From the NCBI GenBank assembly GCA_019744815.1, contig JAIEUA010000011.1, positions 62,001 to 126,000 of the forward strand: a stretch of DNA of 64,000 nt. Direction: 5' to 3'. Within the stretch, counting starts at the first letter, position 1; each line of letters opens with the position of its first letter. The translations under genes were made by a program, and so were the position numbers. The notes below the pieces were generated by a model. That model searched no databases and had not been told where the DNA came from. It saw only the letters and a program-made list of their open reading frames with translations. Source of the DNA: Phycisphaerales bacterium. Lineage in GTDB: Bacteria; Planctomycetota; Phycisphaerae; Phycisphaerales; UBA1924. This document shows positions 16,647 to 26,157 of this stretch, one piece after another.

Positions 16647-18428
16647 TTACTTGCCCTCCTTGCCGAACAGGCTGTCGCCGTTCAACGCCGCCGCGACTTT
16701 GCGCCGCAAGTTCTTCGCCCCACTTCCTCCGGCTTTGCCCTTGCCCTTTGGCTCCACGGTCGAGGTCGCTCCCCCGACCCCGCCGCCAGAGCTTTGGACG
16801 TCCAAAGGCTCATCGTCCACGATCTCCGCCTTGGGCAGAGTCTTGATTTCCAGCGAGTAGTCGTCCTTGTCCCACTCGCACTTGCTCAGCACGGCCTTGG
16901 GAATCTTGCGGACGGTCAAGTTCGGGAACTCGCCCTTACCGATCTTGGCACGAAACGCCCTGCACATGATCAAGAGGCTGCGGTTCGGACCCACCTCGTC
17001 GGAGAGCTTCTGGAGTTGATCGCGGGTCGTCGTTTGGGTGGTCACGTAGATGAAGTCATTCTCCGTCGAATGCCCATGCTGCCAGTACACATCCGTTGAG
17101 GGGGCGTAGGTGAAGCCCTCGACCTTGCAGAGCGCGGCGGCGAGCATCTCGGCGTTGTACTCGGGGTTGATGACCCACTGGCCGAACTTGTCCTTCTTGA
17201 GCAGGCTGGGCGCGAGCTTGGAGTAGCGGAACCCGCCTCCGCCTTTCCAACCGGTGGCTTCGGTTACGCCGCCGGGGTCGGTGCCGTCGATGACCTTCTT
17301 GAGGCGGGGGATGATGTGGGTGTGGCAATGCTCGCCGAGTTCGACCATGATCCAGCGGCGGCCCATCTTGTGGGCGACGGCCCCGGTGGTGCCGGACCCG
17401 GCGAAGGAGTCCAGCACCCAGTCGCCCGGGTTGGAGCCGATTTCGATGATGCGATGGAGCAAGGCTTCAGGCTTCGGCGTTCCGAACGGATCATCGGGAT
17501 GCAGCATCTGCTGCTCGCGTTTGGAGTCTTGGTTGTGGCCCACTTCCCGCCAGCCCCAAATGGTCTGCGCAACCACGCCCTTGTCCACGTCGTCGAGAAA
17601 TCGCTTGTAACGAGGCACCTCGTTGGTTCCATCTTTGCCCCACCAAATTCGATTCTCCGCAATATGTCGCTTGTGCGTTTCCTCGTTGTACCGCCACACG
17701 GCGGTCTTCTTGGGCCAGAGCTTCTTGCCGGTGTTGGGTTGCGTAATCGCATAGTAGAGGTTGGGCCTCTCGTCGGCGGACTTGTTGCAGTTGTAGTTAT
17801 CCGACATCCACGCGCCTCGCGGGTCGTTGTCGGGATTCTTGTAGGTGCTATTCGACTCCTCTGAGCGTTCAAGCCGATTGGGTCGCCAGCGTTCCTTGTT
17901 CTTGGCGAACACCAAGATGTGGTCGTGGCTATCGCTGAACCAGATGGCGTCGTTTGCGGGAGCGTACTTCTTTTGCCAGATGATGTTCGCGACGAAGTTC
18001 GAGCGTCCAAACACCTCATCCATCAACACTTTGGCGTAATGCCCTTCGTTGTCGTCGAGGCTGACCCAAAGCGACCCGTCATCGGAGAGCAGCCGCCGCA
18101 AAATCTCCAGCCGATCTCTGATCAGCGAAAGCCACAGCGAATGCTCGATGCCGTCGTCGTAGTGCGTAAAGGCCGAACCCGTGTTGTAGGGCGGGTCGAT
18201 GTAGATGCACTTGATCTTTCCCGCGAACTCCGCCTCCAAGGCTTTAAGCGCCAGCAGATTGTCCCCGAAAATCAGGCGGTTGTCGAACCTGTCATCCTTC
18301 CCCCGCCGCGCCTTGGCGTGGTAGCTCTTCTCCGGATCCTCCAAGAGGATGCGCGGCTCCAGCCGAGGCCGGTTCTCCTTGCCGATCCAGGTCAGTTCGA
18401 GACGGGTCTTTCTGGTTCCGGTGGACAT
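16647..18428 (-). CDS. Type III DNA methyltransferase Mod-like subunit
   Basis: ATG 18428 ('[20 protein letters not shown]') gives 593 residues. The open frame extends further upstream but looks non-coding there. Motif IV 'DPPYN' (78-82) precedes motif I 'FAGSGTTG' (342-349), the beta-class order of N6-adenine/N4-cytosine enzymes such as type III Mod. The region between about 150 and 330 is the target recognition part. '[20 protein letters not shown]' is typical of Mod. Paired with the Res-like gene (3-bp gap) it forms a complete type III system. It is divergent from the NucS-like gene. A CTTTGGACGTCCAAAG palindrome lies inside the gene (16792-16807). Confidence 0.87.
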   Translation of the reverse strand: MSTGTRKTRLELTWIGKENRPRLEPRILLEDPEKSYHAKARRGKDDRFDNRLIFGDNLLALKALEAEFAGKIKCIYIDPPYNTGSAFTHYDDGIEHSLWLSLIRDRLEILRRLLSDDGSLWVSLDDNEGHYAKVLMDEVFGRSNFVANIIWQKKYAPANDAIWFSDSHDHILVFAKNKERWRPNRLERSEESNSTYKNPDNDPRGAWMSDNYNCNKSADERPNLYYAITQPNTGKKLWPKKTAVWRYNEETHKRHIAENRIWWGKDGTNEVPRYKRFLDDVDKGVVAQTIWGWREVGHNQDSKREQQMLHPDDPFGTPKPEALLHRIIEIGSNPGDWVLDSFAGSGTTGAVAHKMGRRWIMVELGEHCHTHIIPRLKKVIDGTDPGGVTEATGWKGGGGFRYSKLAPSLLKKDKFGQWVINPEYNAEMLAAALCKVEGFTYAPSTDVYWQHGHSTENDFIYVTTQTTTRDQLQKLSDEVGPNRSLLIMCRAFRAKIGKGEFPNLTVRKIPKAVLSKCEWDKDDYSLEIKTLPKAEIVDDEPLDVQSSGGGVGGATSTVEPKGKGKAGGSGAKNLRRKVAAALNGDSLFGKEGK

Positions 18429-18553
18429 ACTGGGCAGAGTGTACGGGAAGGAAATCGCCTTGGCGGGCGGTCTTGGGACGGTGAGTATGCAGTTTTTCTG
18501 CCCTTGTGCAGCAGGGCCGGTTAGCCGCAGGGGCAGCGCTGTACGATCATCCC

Positions 18554-19669
18554 ATGCCGATTGAACTCTCCATGTGGCGGATCGATGCGGGTCTCGAACG
18601 AATCGAGCCGACCTCCATGAATCTTGAGGAGCGGCTTGAGTCCCTGCTCGCCAAGGACATTTCCATCGCCTCGCCGATGTGGATGGTGATCGGACGCCAA
18701 GTCCCAACGCCTTGGGGAAAGTTCATCGACCTGCTCTGCATCGACACCGAGGGCAAGCTGATTGTCCTGGAACTCAAGCGGGACAAGACCGAGCGGGAGA
18801 TCGTCGCCCAGACGCTCGACTACGGGTCGTACATCAAGACCGTCCAGGCCGATGAGGTTCGCCGCATCTTTGCCAAGTACCAGAAGGACTACGCCAGCGA
18901 TCAGCCCGCCAAGACCATCGAGGAGGCCTTCGGCACCCGCTTCAGGGGCATGCCAGTCCCTGAAGAGTTCAACAGTTCCCACGAACTGGTCATCGTCGCT
19001 GCGGAACTCGACGCCGCAACGGAGAGAATCGTCCAGTATCTCGCCGAGGAGTACGAGGTTCGGATCAACGCTGTCTTCTTCCGCGTCTTCAAGGACAAAG
19101 ACCGCGAGTACCTGACCCGAGCATGGCTCCGCGATACCGACGCGGTTGATGCTGCCAACCCCACGCTGCCAACCGCTCGCGAACGAGTCGAGTTCAATGG
19201 CGAGTACTACGTCAACTTCGGCGAAGGCGATCATCGCCGTTGGGAGGACGCGAGGAAGTTCAACTTCGTCAGCGCCGGCCAAGGAACACGAGTCCGTGAT
19301 GCCCTTCAGCGCCTCGAACCCGGAAATCGGATCTGGGTCAACGTTCCTGGAGGCACCGGATACGTCGGTGTCGGCATCGTCGAAGCACCCGCCGTTCCCG
19401 TGAAGGAGTTCATGGTCAAGAACGACAAGGGCGAGCAGGTTCCGATTTTGCAGGCAGGGACAGTTTGTCAGGACATGGGCGAGAACGCCGACAACCCAGA
19501 CCTCAGCGAGTATCTGGTCCGAGTGAAGTGGCTGAAGACGGTCCCGCTCAATCAGGCCGTCCGCGAGCCTGGATTCTTCGGCAACCAGAACTGCGTCGCC
19601 GAGCCGCGCGATGCGAAGTGGCCGTACACGATTGACCGGTTGAAGCAGAAGTTCGGGATTCAAGACTGA
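18554..19669 (+). CDS. NucS/DUF91-like PD-(D/E)XK nuclease domain protein
   Basis: ATG 18554 gives 371 residues. The N-terminal half has a restriction-endonuclease fold: D59 ('[10 protein letters not shown]'), then E73 and K75 ('[14 protein letters not shown]'), followed by '[10 protein letters not shown]', the pattern of the DUF91/NucS C-terminal nuclease and related defence nucleases. The C-terminal half ('[19 protein letters not shown]') is beta-rich and could be a nucleic-acid binding or EVE/PUA-like domain. It is the only plus-strand gene in the defence block, 125 bp from the divergent Mod gene and convergent with the OLD-like gene. The role is probably an accessory nuclease of the defence island. 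Confidence 0.7.
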   Translation: MPIELSMWRIDAGLERIEPTSMNLEERLESLLAKDISIASPMWMVIGRQVPTPWGKFIDLLCIDTEGKLIVLELKRDKTEREIVAQTLDYGSYIKTVQADEVRRIFAKYQKDYASDQPAKTIEEAFGTRFRGMPVPEEFNSSHELVIVAAELDAATERIVQYLAEEYEVRINAVFFRVFKDKDREYLTRAWLRDTDAVDAANPTLPTARERVEFNGEYYVNFGEGDHRRWEDARKFNFVSAGQGTRVRDALQRLEPGNRIWVNVPGGTGYVGVGIVEAPAVPVKEFMVKNDKGEQVPILQAGTVCQDMGENADNPDLSEYLVRVKWLKTVPLNQAVREPGFFGNQNCVAEPRDAKWPYTIDRLKQKFGIQD

Positions 19670-19737
19670 AAATCACCAGTCCGCACGAGCTACGACACCC
19701 GAAACCTCGCTGCGCAGCAACTAATCGCTAGGACTGC

Positions 19738-21585
19738 CTATACCTGAGCATCGTCAAATGCTTTGACGGCGGCGGCAAGCGAGTTGAGATCCGACCACTC
19801 TATCGCACCGGTCGGTACTGGCTTTGCTGGATCGATGAGCGCATCGAGCAAGGAGGCTATTGCCTCAAAGGCCGCGTCACTCTTCCTCAACTTGATCAAC
19901 GCCGAGTACGGCTTTTCTCCGTCGGAGGCTTCACCAAAGAACCCTTCTTCGAGGTTCGGCACCGATGCGACAAGACGCACTTTTCCTGCCTTTCTCCCTT
20001 CCTCTGTTGCCGCGAGTATCTTGCCATTCTCTGTCCAGGCAGAGTTGTTGCGCTCCTTTTTCGACTTCTTGCCGATGATCTTCTCATGGTCCGAATCGTG
20101 GAGGACTGCGTACCCCTTGTCGAACTGATTCAGCACCTTGCAGAGCGACGATACACACGCCTTGCTTCGAGCGCGCACGATATGGATGCCTTTGTACTTT
20201 CCGGCATCATTGGAGATGACGTGTTTGAATGCCGTGTACTCGGTATCGCCTTCAACTACTATGGTCCGACCACCAAAGAAAAACTCGGCGACGTAGGGAT
20301 CACAGAGATTGAGCAGCTTCAATTCGGCCTTGTCGTCATCGTCCAGCTTCGCACGCTTGGGTCGATAGATCGTGGTCCCTTGAACTGCCCCACCCATGAC
20401 CCGTTCCACCCGCACGATGGAAGTGTTGTCTCGCGAGAAGTCGATGAACACCGGCGAATGAGTGGTGATCATGACCTGCCAGTTGTTCGTCTTCGGGAGG
20501 TCGTAAAGCACACTGCAAGCTTGCCGGATTGCGTCGGGGTGCAGGCAGAGTTCCGGCTCGTCCATGAGCAAGAGGTTTGGCCTGTCGCTTGCTGTTGCTG
20601 ACTTGCCATCGGTCCGATCCGCGAGAATGCGGAGTGCAGCCCAGAGGAGTGTGCGGCACGCACCGCTGCCTTGGCGGTCGAGCGTGGTCTGATGACCATT
20701 ACTTGGTCCCATCCTGAGGAGCGGGTCGGCTTTGAAAAGGGAGATTGTCTTATCGATGTCATCCTCGGGCCTCGCGTCGAACGTCACCGCGTAGCCAGGA
20801 AACACCTCGCCAATTATCTTGCCAAGATCGGTTCGCATCTCATCCACCGCACTGGTTGCCTCCGATGCGATGGATTTCTGAAGTGCCTTGATGGACTCAA
20901 GCAGCTTCTCGTACTCGGTCGCTGTCCCTCCCGTAGCTCCCCCTGCGGGCTTGGCCTTGGCAGCCTTGACTTTTGCGGTTAAGGCCTCTTTGAGGACGCC
21001 GACTATCTGCGCTGCCTGATCCGTCGGATTGTGAAAAGCCGTTACACGATGGGGTTTGGGGCGATAGGCCTGCGCGACATTTGCCGCGCCCCATGGCCCC
21101 TCGCTCGCGTGCCAATCATTGGCCGCAACGTCCCAGCCAACCTTCTTGGGCGCGCCAGGTTCGGCCCACGTCCACCTCTCACGAACAAACATCTCGTTGC
21201 TCTGGGTGTCGGTTCGGATCCACTTGTCCCCTGGAGCAGTCTTGTCGAAGACGACGGTTTCCAGTTCAATAGTCGGTAGGCACAGCGGGTCAACTTTGCC
21301 GTTTGGAAAATCGTCAATCGTCAACTTGCCCTCGGCGGAGCCGTGTTCCATGGCCACCTGATAAGCTCGAAGGATGGAACTCTTGCCCGCGTTGTTTGGA
21401 CCGACGAGTACCACAATGTCGTCAAGTTCGATCTCAACCGGCGTCGAGCCGATGCTGCGGAAGTTGGAGATACGCAGCTTATGGAGCCGAGGACGAGGAA
21501 CGGGCGCTACGGGGAGGACCGCTGATGCGGCTCCGGTGGCGACCGGCTGTGCGATGGCAGTTGGTTTTTTCGCCAAGTGTGTCAC
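19738..21585 (-). CDS. OLD-family ATPase/TOPRIM endonuclease-like protein
   Basis: This 615-residue protein has an ABC-type ATPase domain: 'LRISNFRSIG' and Walker A 'GPNNAGKSS' (62-70). The signature region is 'QGSGACRTLLWAAL', Walker B is 'LLLMDEPELCLHPDA', and the H-loop is 'MITTHSPVF'. A C-terminal TOPRIM domain follows ('TIVVEGDTEYTAFKHVI', then 'AVLHDSDHEK' with DxD). This is the overcoming-lysogenization-defect (OLD) architecture, also found in GajA and other defence nucleases. A proline/alanine-rich leader of about 30 residues precedes it. No UvrD-like partner (GajB) is adjacent. It lies 45 bp downstream of the DUF2130 gene in the same direction. Confidence 0.8.
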   Translation of the reverse strand: MTHLAKKPTAIAQPVATGAASAVLPVAPVPRPRLHKLRISNFRSIGSTPVEIELDDIVVLVGPNNAGKSSILRAYQVAMEHGSAEGKLTIDDFPNGKVDPLCLPTIELETVVFDKTAPGDKWIRTDTQSNEMFVRERWTWAEPGAPKKVGWDVAANDWHASEGPWGAANVAQAYRPKPHRVTAFHNPTDQAAQIVGVLKEALTAKVKAAKAKPAGGATGGTATEYEKLLESIKALQKSIASEATSAVDEMRTDLGKIIGEVFPGYAVTFDARPEDDIDKTISLFKADPLLRMGPSNGHQTTLDRQGSGACRTLLWAALRILADRTDGKSATASDRPNLLLMDEPELCLHPDAIRQACSVLYDLPKTNNWQVMITTHSPVFIDFSRDNTSIVRVERVMGGAVQGTTIYRPKRAKLDDDDKAELKLLNLCDPYVAEFFFGGRTIVVEGDTEYTAFKHVISNDAGKYKGIHIVRARSKACVSSLCKVLNQFDKGYAVLHDSDHEKIIGKKSKKERNNSAWTENGKILAATEEGRKAGKVRLVASVPNLEEGFFGEASDGEKPYSALIKLRKSDAAFEAIASLLDALIDPAKPVPTGAIEWSDLNSLAAAVKAFDDAQV

Positions 21586-21630
21586 TCCAATAGCTGCAAA
21601 GACATCGACTGACCGAGTAATGCGCGAGGG

Positions 21631-23079
21631 CTAGTCCGCGCTTCCAAGCATCTTCAGGTCCAAGCCATCAATCTCAGGCATGCTCTTGCCGGCGATGCCT
21701 TGAAGGTCACCGTACATGCCCACGGTGTTCGCGATAACCGCCTCGATCTGCTTGTCCCGCTTGGCCCATTGCTTCTGGATGACCTTCTTCTCGGCTTCAA
21801 GGTCTTCTCGCATGCTTTCGAAGGCCTCCTTGATCGCCTCAACACGTTGACGGAAGCTCGGCCCAGTCAGGTAGCTGTAGACCAACTCCATCTTGGTCTG
21901 CTTCCCCTCAGAGGCCTGCCTTGCCGTGGAGACCTCGATTAGCGCGTAGCGCAGAACCAACGCCAGAGGCACCGCTGAAGCCATGTCGCAGACCCAAACC
22001 CCCTCCATCTGCCCGAAGCTGTCGATGCCTTTGGGGAGGGTCGAAGTCACAATGGCGCAGATCTCTGCCTTTGCCTCCCGCTGATCGCCACGAAGCTTGG
22101 CCAGCCACCCATCACTCCAAGCCTTCGTTCGTTTTGATTCCCAGAGAATGGTCCCGATGGGATTTCCAAGAGGTCCGGCGACGCGGTGAAGAGTGTCGCC
22201 CCCGAACGTCCCCTTGGGAACCGGCTCGATGCTGTCCTTCGGGAACGCTGACCGGAGCATCGCCTCAAGGTCCAACTCCTGAACCTCGCCTTGAAGCTGC
22301 TGTGAACCCTGCTCTGCCTTGCGTTTGAGTTCCTCGACCTGACGCTGCATGTCAGAGATCAGCTTGTCCTTCTCGGCGGTCTTAAGGCGGAACTCTTCGG
22401 CGGCATCCTTCTGGGCCTTTTCCTGAATCTGCGCCCGTGCGGCGTCGATTGCCCGCTGCTTCTCAAGTTCGAACTCTCGCTTCTCTTCTTCCAGAGATTG
22501 CTTCTGCCTGCGGAGGTCGAGTTCCGCCTTTTGGGCGTCCGCAAGTTTGGTCTTGTTCTTGCCCAGTTCTTCCTGAAGCGCGGCCAACTGAGCGCCCGCC
22601 TCCTCGGTGGCCTCCTGCTTGGCCTTCTGCATTAGCCCTGCGCGTTCGGCCTTGAGCTTCTCCTGAACCTCGCGTTCGAGGGTCCGCTGGCGGTCTTCCA
22701 GCGTCTGCTCCCGCTTGAGCAACCCTTCCTCGCGCTGGCGAGCAGCTTCAAGCTTGTTCTGGTTCTCCTGGAGTCGCTCCTGAAGGGTCTTGACCTCAAG
22801 GCTCGCTTCTTGCTGGGCTTGCTTCTTCAGTTGCTCGGTGAGCTTCGCCCGCTCGCTGGCAAGCTTGTTGGCGACCTCTTCATCAACCGACGCCCTCGCA
22901 CGATCCGTGGCGGCGGCCTTCTCGGCAATGGCACGCTCGCGGGCATCCAGTTCGACTTTTCGTTTGTTGGCGTCAGCCTCAATTTTCGCGCGAAGAGAAG
23001 CTTCGATGCTCGCAGACATCGCAGCCGTCAACTCAAAGGGCTGATGGCAATGCGGACAGGTGATTGTGCCTTCGGCCAT
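21631..23079 (-). CDS. DUF2130 coiled-coil protein with PD-(D/E)XK-like end
   Basis: This 482-residue protein starts with half a zinc ribbon ('CPHCHQPF'). A very long coiled coil follows, about residues 20-270, rich in Glu/Lys/Gln. The C-terminal DUF2130 domain contains 'GTILWESKRTKAWSDGW', 'LRGDQREAKAEICAIVTS' and 'EGVWVCDMASAVPLALVLR', consistent with a restriction-endonuclease-like fold (E/K pair in 'WESKR', then D). DUF2130 proteins often occur near restriction or DNA-processing genes. It sits between the SNF2 helicase and the OLD-like gene, all minus strand. The nuclease role is inferred from the fold, not demonstrated. Confidence 0.78.
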   Translation of the reverse strand: MAEGTITCPHCHQPFELTAAMSASIEASLRAKIEADANKRKVELDARERAIAEKAAATDRARASVDEEVANKLASERAKLTEQLKKQAQQEASLEVKTLQERLQENQNKLEAARQREEGLLKREQTLEDRQRTLEREVQEKLKAERAGLMQKAKQEATEEAGAQLAALQEELGKNKTKLADAQKAELDLRRQKQSLEEEKREFELEKQRAIDAARAQIQEKAQKDAAEEFRLKTAEKDKLISDMQRQVEELKRKAEQGSQQLQGEVQELDLEAMLRSAFPKDSIEPVPKGTFGGDTLHRVAGPLGNPIGTILWESKRTKAWSDGWLAKLRGDQREAKAEICAIVTSTLPKGIDSFGQMEGVWVCDMASAVPLALVLRYALIEVSTARQASEGKQTKMELVYSYLTGPSFRQRVEAIKEAFESMREDLEAEKKVIQKQWAKRDKQIEAVIANTVGMYGDLQGIAGKSMPEIDGLDLKMLGSAD

Positions 23080-23169
23080 AATGGGTCTCCGATGACCGCA
23101 AACGCTCGGTCAATGAGCAACAGAGTACGGCGGATGATCGGGAGGAGGCTCCAGATCGCCCGAATACGC

Positions 23170-26064
23170 CTATTCAACCTTGAATCTGAGAGTGAAGACC
23201 GGCTCGACACGGTGCTTTTGGGCCAACTGCTGCTCCAGCTTGCCGATGAGTTCGTCCCGCTGGCGGTCGATTTGGTCCTGGGCCTCAAAGAGTTCTCGCC
23301 GTTTTTTGTTGCGCGAAGATTCGAGGGTCTTCATTTGCCGCTGGGCTTCGAGTTTGTCCTTGAGGGCGATGGCCACGGCGGACTGGCGGCGGGCCTCGCG
23401 GATCTCTTTATCCAGTTCCTTGATCTCGCGTTCTAGCCCCACCTTGAGGTCATCCGACCAGAGGTCGAGCTTCGAGACCTCCTCGTCAAAGAACTTGGCG
23501 TTGCGAGCGCCGACCTCTTCGAGCCGCCTTTGGACGTACAAATCGCGCAAAGAAGACAACTCCGACAACGGCAAGGCATCCGACGCGGCGTCGGCCTGAG
23601 TTGCGGGCAATGCGAAGAGCTTCTCGCCGATGTCCTCGCTCAAGGGGGAGCCGTCATCAGCCATCGCCGTGAAGAGCAGGAACTCTTCCGCCTCCAACGA
23701 CTCGACAGTGAGCTTTGAGACCTCCAGCCACCCGGACTCGCCGACCAACTGCTTCAGAACGCTGATGTTGGCCTTGGAGCCGGTGTAGTCGAACGACAGA
23801 GCCGCAACGCCCAGCTTGCGGTCAATGGCTCGGTCGATGACCTTGACGGCCAGGGGATGGTCCTGGCGGTAGAAGGTTTCGCCCTGCTTCTCGGCTTCCT
23901 TCCAGTCGAAGTCGTAGAAGCCCTGGCGGACTTCTGCGTTTGAGGGACCGAAGTACCGGAACCGGGGGCGAACCTGATCGAACTCTGCCTCCTTGGCAAG
24001 CTCGAACCGAGTCAAAGACAGCAACCAGCGTTCACGGTTGGAGAGGCGCTCGACCGTGCGGTCCTGGCTGACCTTTAGCCGGTCCGCAACCTCTTGGTCA
24101 ACGGTCTCTAGCAAAGACCGCCGCGTCTCGGCCATGCGGCTTTGAATCTGCTCATCGAGTTCCTTTTGGAGGCGGTCGAACGCGGCGGTGATCTCCTCGG
24201 AGGTGCGGCAGGTCTGATAGACCTCCGCGATGCGCCGCTCGATATCGACACCTGACTCGACCGCACCAAGAACCTCATCGCTTGAGCCGAACACGCCCTC
24301 GAAGAGCTTGAACTTCTCGCTAAGGAGTTGGTAGACGCGCTGGTCCGCCTCATTCCGCTTGTTCAGAAAGTTGACGACAACTACGTCATGCTTCTGCCCA
24401 TACCTGTGGCATCGGCCAATGCGCTGCTCGATGCGTTGCGGATTCCACGGCAGGTCGTAGTTGACGACCAGCGAGCAGAACTGAAGGTTGACACCCTCGG
24501 CTGCGGCCTCGGTGGCGATCAGGATGTCGGCATGGTCCTTGAACTGCTCAACAATCGCGGCCTTCATATCCACCGCGACCGATCCGCTGATGACCTCTTC
24601 ACCCTCATGCCGCTTCAGCCATTCCTGGTAGATCGACTTCGACAAGGGGTCCGTGTTTGTGCCGTTCATCAGCACGAGGCGCCCCGCGTAGCCGTTGGCC
24701 GACAGTAGATCGAAGAGGTACTGCTGGGTGCGGCGAGACTCGGTGAAAATGACCGCCTTCTTGGCGGCACCGAGAACTTGGGCCTTTTCAAATGCCACCT
24801 TGAGCGCCGGCAAGAGACGCTCGCCTTTGGCGTTCACGCTGATTTGTGCAGCCAAGTCGGCGTAACGCCGTAGTTCTTCGAGTTCTTCCTTGATGAGCTT
24901 CGCATCGTCAGCCTGCTCGTCGATCTGGGCGGGGTCGGACTCCTCGTTCCCGTCCGCTTCAGCCAACTCATCGGCAAGCTCATCGACCCCTTCGATGTCG
25001 TCTTCGTTCAGGAGCTCCTGTGCGTCCGACAGCTTTTGCAGCCGCCCCAATAGGCCTTGAAGGGTGCCAGAGATCGCGAAGGTCGAAGACGCAAGCAGCT
25101 TCCGCAGAACCAACGTGATCAGGGTCCGCTGGCTGGCGGGGAGAGAGAACAATTTTTCGCGCTGAAGAAAGGCGGACACCGACTCGTAGAGCCGGTGTTC
25201 CTCGTCTCCAGGCATGAACTCTTGGGTGATCGGTACGCGACGGGTGAAGGGGACGTACTCGACGACCTGCTTGCGCAGCGTGCGAATACAGATGGGCTTC
25301 AACCGATCCTTCAGTCCGGAGTTCCTCAGGCCGTCATCCGCGACCTTGATGAACTGGTCCCTGAACGTCGCCGCGTCGCCGAACACATGATCGTCGATGA
25401 CGCTGACCAGCCCGTACAACTCCAACAGTGAGTTCTGGAGGGGGGTCGCGGTCAGCAAGAGCTTCGGTGCCGGTTGGACGGCATCCGCGATGGCACGGGC
25501 GAGCTTGCTTGACGGCTTGAAGACGTTTCGGAGGCGGTGGGCCTCGTCGATCACCACCAAGTCCCACGACAACTGCTGAATCTCCGCCTTCTTGCTGGCG
25601 GCGAACTGGTACGAGCAGATGACGATCTTGTCCTTCTGCGAAAACGGATTGGCTACCCCCGCTCGCCGTTGGGAGTTGAACACGCCCGAGTCGATGACCG
25701 TGGCTGGCAGGAAGAACTTCTCGCGAAGCTCCAGCACCCATTGCTTGCGGAGGATCGCGGGGACGATCAGGAGGATGCGGCGACGCCGCTCCGCCCAACG
25801 CTGGGACAAGACGATGCCCGCCTCGATGGTCTTCCCAAGGCCAACCTCGTCAGCGAAGAGGACGCCTTTCGAGAGGGGCGACCTGAGGGCAAACAGGGCC
25901 GCATCCACCTGATGGGGGTTCAGATCGACCCGTGCGTTGGCGATGGACCGTGAGAGATTCTCAATACTCCCGGATGCCCCCTTGAGGGTCAAGAGCGAGG
26001 CCCAGAGCTTTGCGTGGTACGGGGTCAAGTTGGGGATTATCGCAGGGTAACGCCTGCTACGCAC
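23170..26064 (-). CDS. SNF2/RapA-type helicase-related protein
   Basis: GTG 26064 gives 964 residues, with a later start possible. Swi2/Snf2 motifs are clear: 'DEVGLGKTIEAGI' (Walker A), 'VIDEAHRLRN' (DEAH), 'LLLTATPLQN' (motif III), 'IATEAAAEGVNLQF' (motif V) and 'QRIGRCHRYGQ' (motif VI). The C-terminal third includes coiled-coil segments ('EREIKELDKEIREARRQS'), ending '...FTLRFKVE'. Such helicases accompany several defence systems (for example DISARM drmD), but no drmA/B/C genes are present here. It leads the minus-strand run helicase-DUF2130-OLD. A hairpin and a palindrome lie just upstream. Confidence 0.82.
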   Translation of the reverse strand: MRSRRYPAIIPNLTPYHAKLWASLLTLKGASGSIENLSRSIANARVDLNPHQVDAALFALRSPLSKGVLFADEVGLGKTIEAGIVLSQRWAERRRRILLIVPAILRKQWVLELREKFFLPATVIDSGVFNSQRRAGVANPFSQKDKIVICSYQFAASKKAEIQQLSWDLVVIDEAHRLRNVFKPSSKLARAIADAVQPAPKLLLTATPLQNSLLELYGLVSVIDDHVFGDAATFRDQFIKVADDGLRNSGLKDRLKPICIRTLRKQVVEYVPFTRRVPITQEFMPGDEEHRLYESVSAFLQREKLFSLPASQRTLITLVLRKLLASSTFAISGTLQGLLGRLQKLSDAQELLNEDDIEGVDELADELAEADGNEESDPAQIDEQADDAKLIKEELEELRRYADLAAQISVNAKGERLLPALKVAFEKAQVLGAAKKAVIFTESRRTQQYLFDLLSANGYAGRLVLMNGTNTDPLSKSIYQEWLKRHEGEEVISGSVAVDMKAAIVEQFKDHADILIATEAAAEGVNLQFCSLVVNYDLPWNPQRIEQRIGRCHRYGQKHDVVVVNFLNKRNEADQRVYQLLSEKFKLFEGVFGSSDEVLGAVESGVDIERRIAEVYQTCRTSEEITAAFDRLQKELDEQIQSRMAETRRSLLETVDQEVADRLKVSQDRTVERLSNRERWLLSLTRFELAKEAEFDQVRPRFRYFGPSNAEVRQGFYDFDWKEAEKQGETFYRQDHPLAVKVIDRAIDRKLGVAALSFDYTGSKANISVLKQLVGESGWLEVSKLTVESLEAEEFLLFTAMADDGSPLSEDIGEKLFALPATQADAASDALPLSELSSLRDLYVQRRLEEVGARNAKFFDEEVSKLDLWSDDLKVGLEREIKELDKEIREARRQSAVAIALKDKLEAQRQMKTLESSRNKKRRELFEAQDQIDRQRDELIGKLEQQLAQKHRVEPVFTLRFKVE

Positions 26065-26117
26065 GCACGAAAGCCCGCCGGAAGGATTTTGTCCGGGCGG
26101 GCAATCGGCTTTCGTGC
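26065..26117 (-). terminator. Long nested hairpin between methyltransferase and helicase genes
   Basis: Outer arms GCACGAAAGC (26065-26074) and GCTTTCGTGC (26108-26117) enclose inner GC-rich arms around 26075-26101. It lies directly between the methyltransferase stop and the helicase start on the minus strand. It may terminate the methyltransferase transcript or form the helicase leader. There is no clean U-tract, so the terminator label is tentative. Confidence 0.45.
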
Positions 26118-26125
26118 CACGAATT

Positions 26126-26145
26126 CCCTTTGGACGTCCAAAGGG
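26126..26145. promoter_or_regulatory. 20-bp perfect palindrome
   Basis: CCCTTTGGACGTCCAAAGGG is self-complementary over 20 bp, just upstream of the SNF2 helicase gene. Its 16-bp core CTTTGGACGTCCAAAG also occurs in the Mod gene (16792-16807) and with one mismatch at 29295-29310. It could be an operator. Confidence 0.45.
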
Positions 26146-26157
26146 GTTCCCAGCCGC

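Noticed and set aside
25800..26064. DISARM or BREX assignment for the SNF2 helicase cluster
   Set aside because: No drmA/drmB/drmC-like or PglZ/BrxC-like genes in the window; only the helicase would match.
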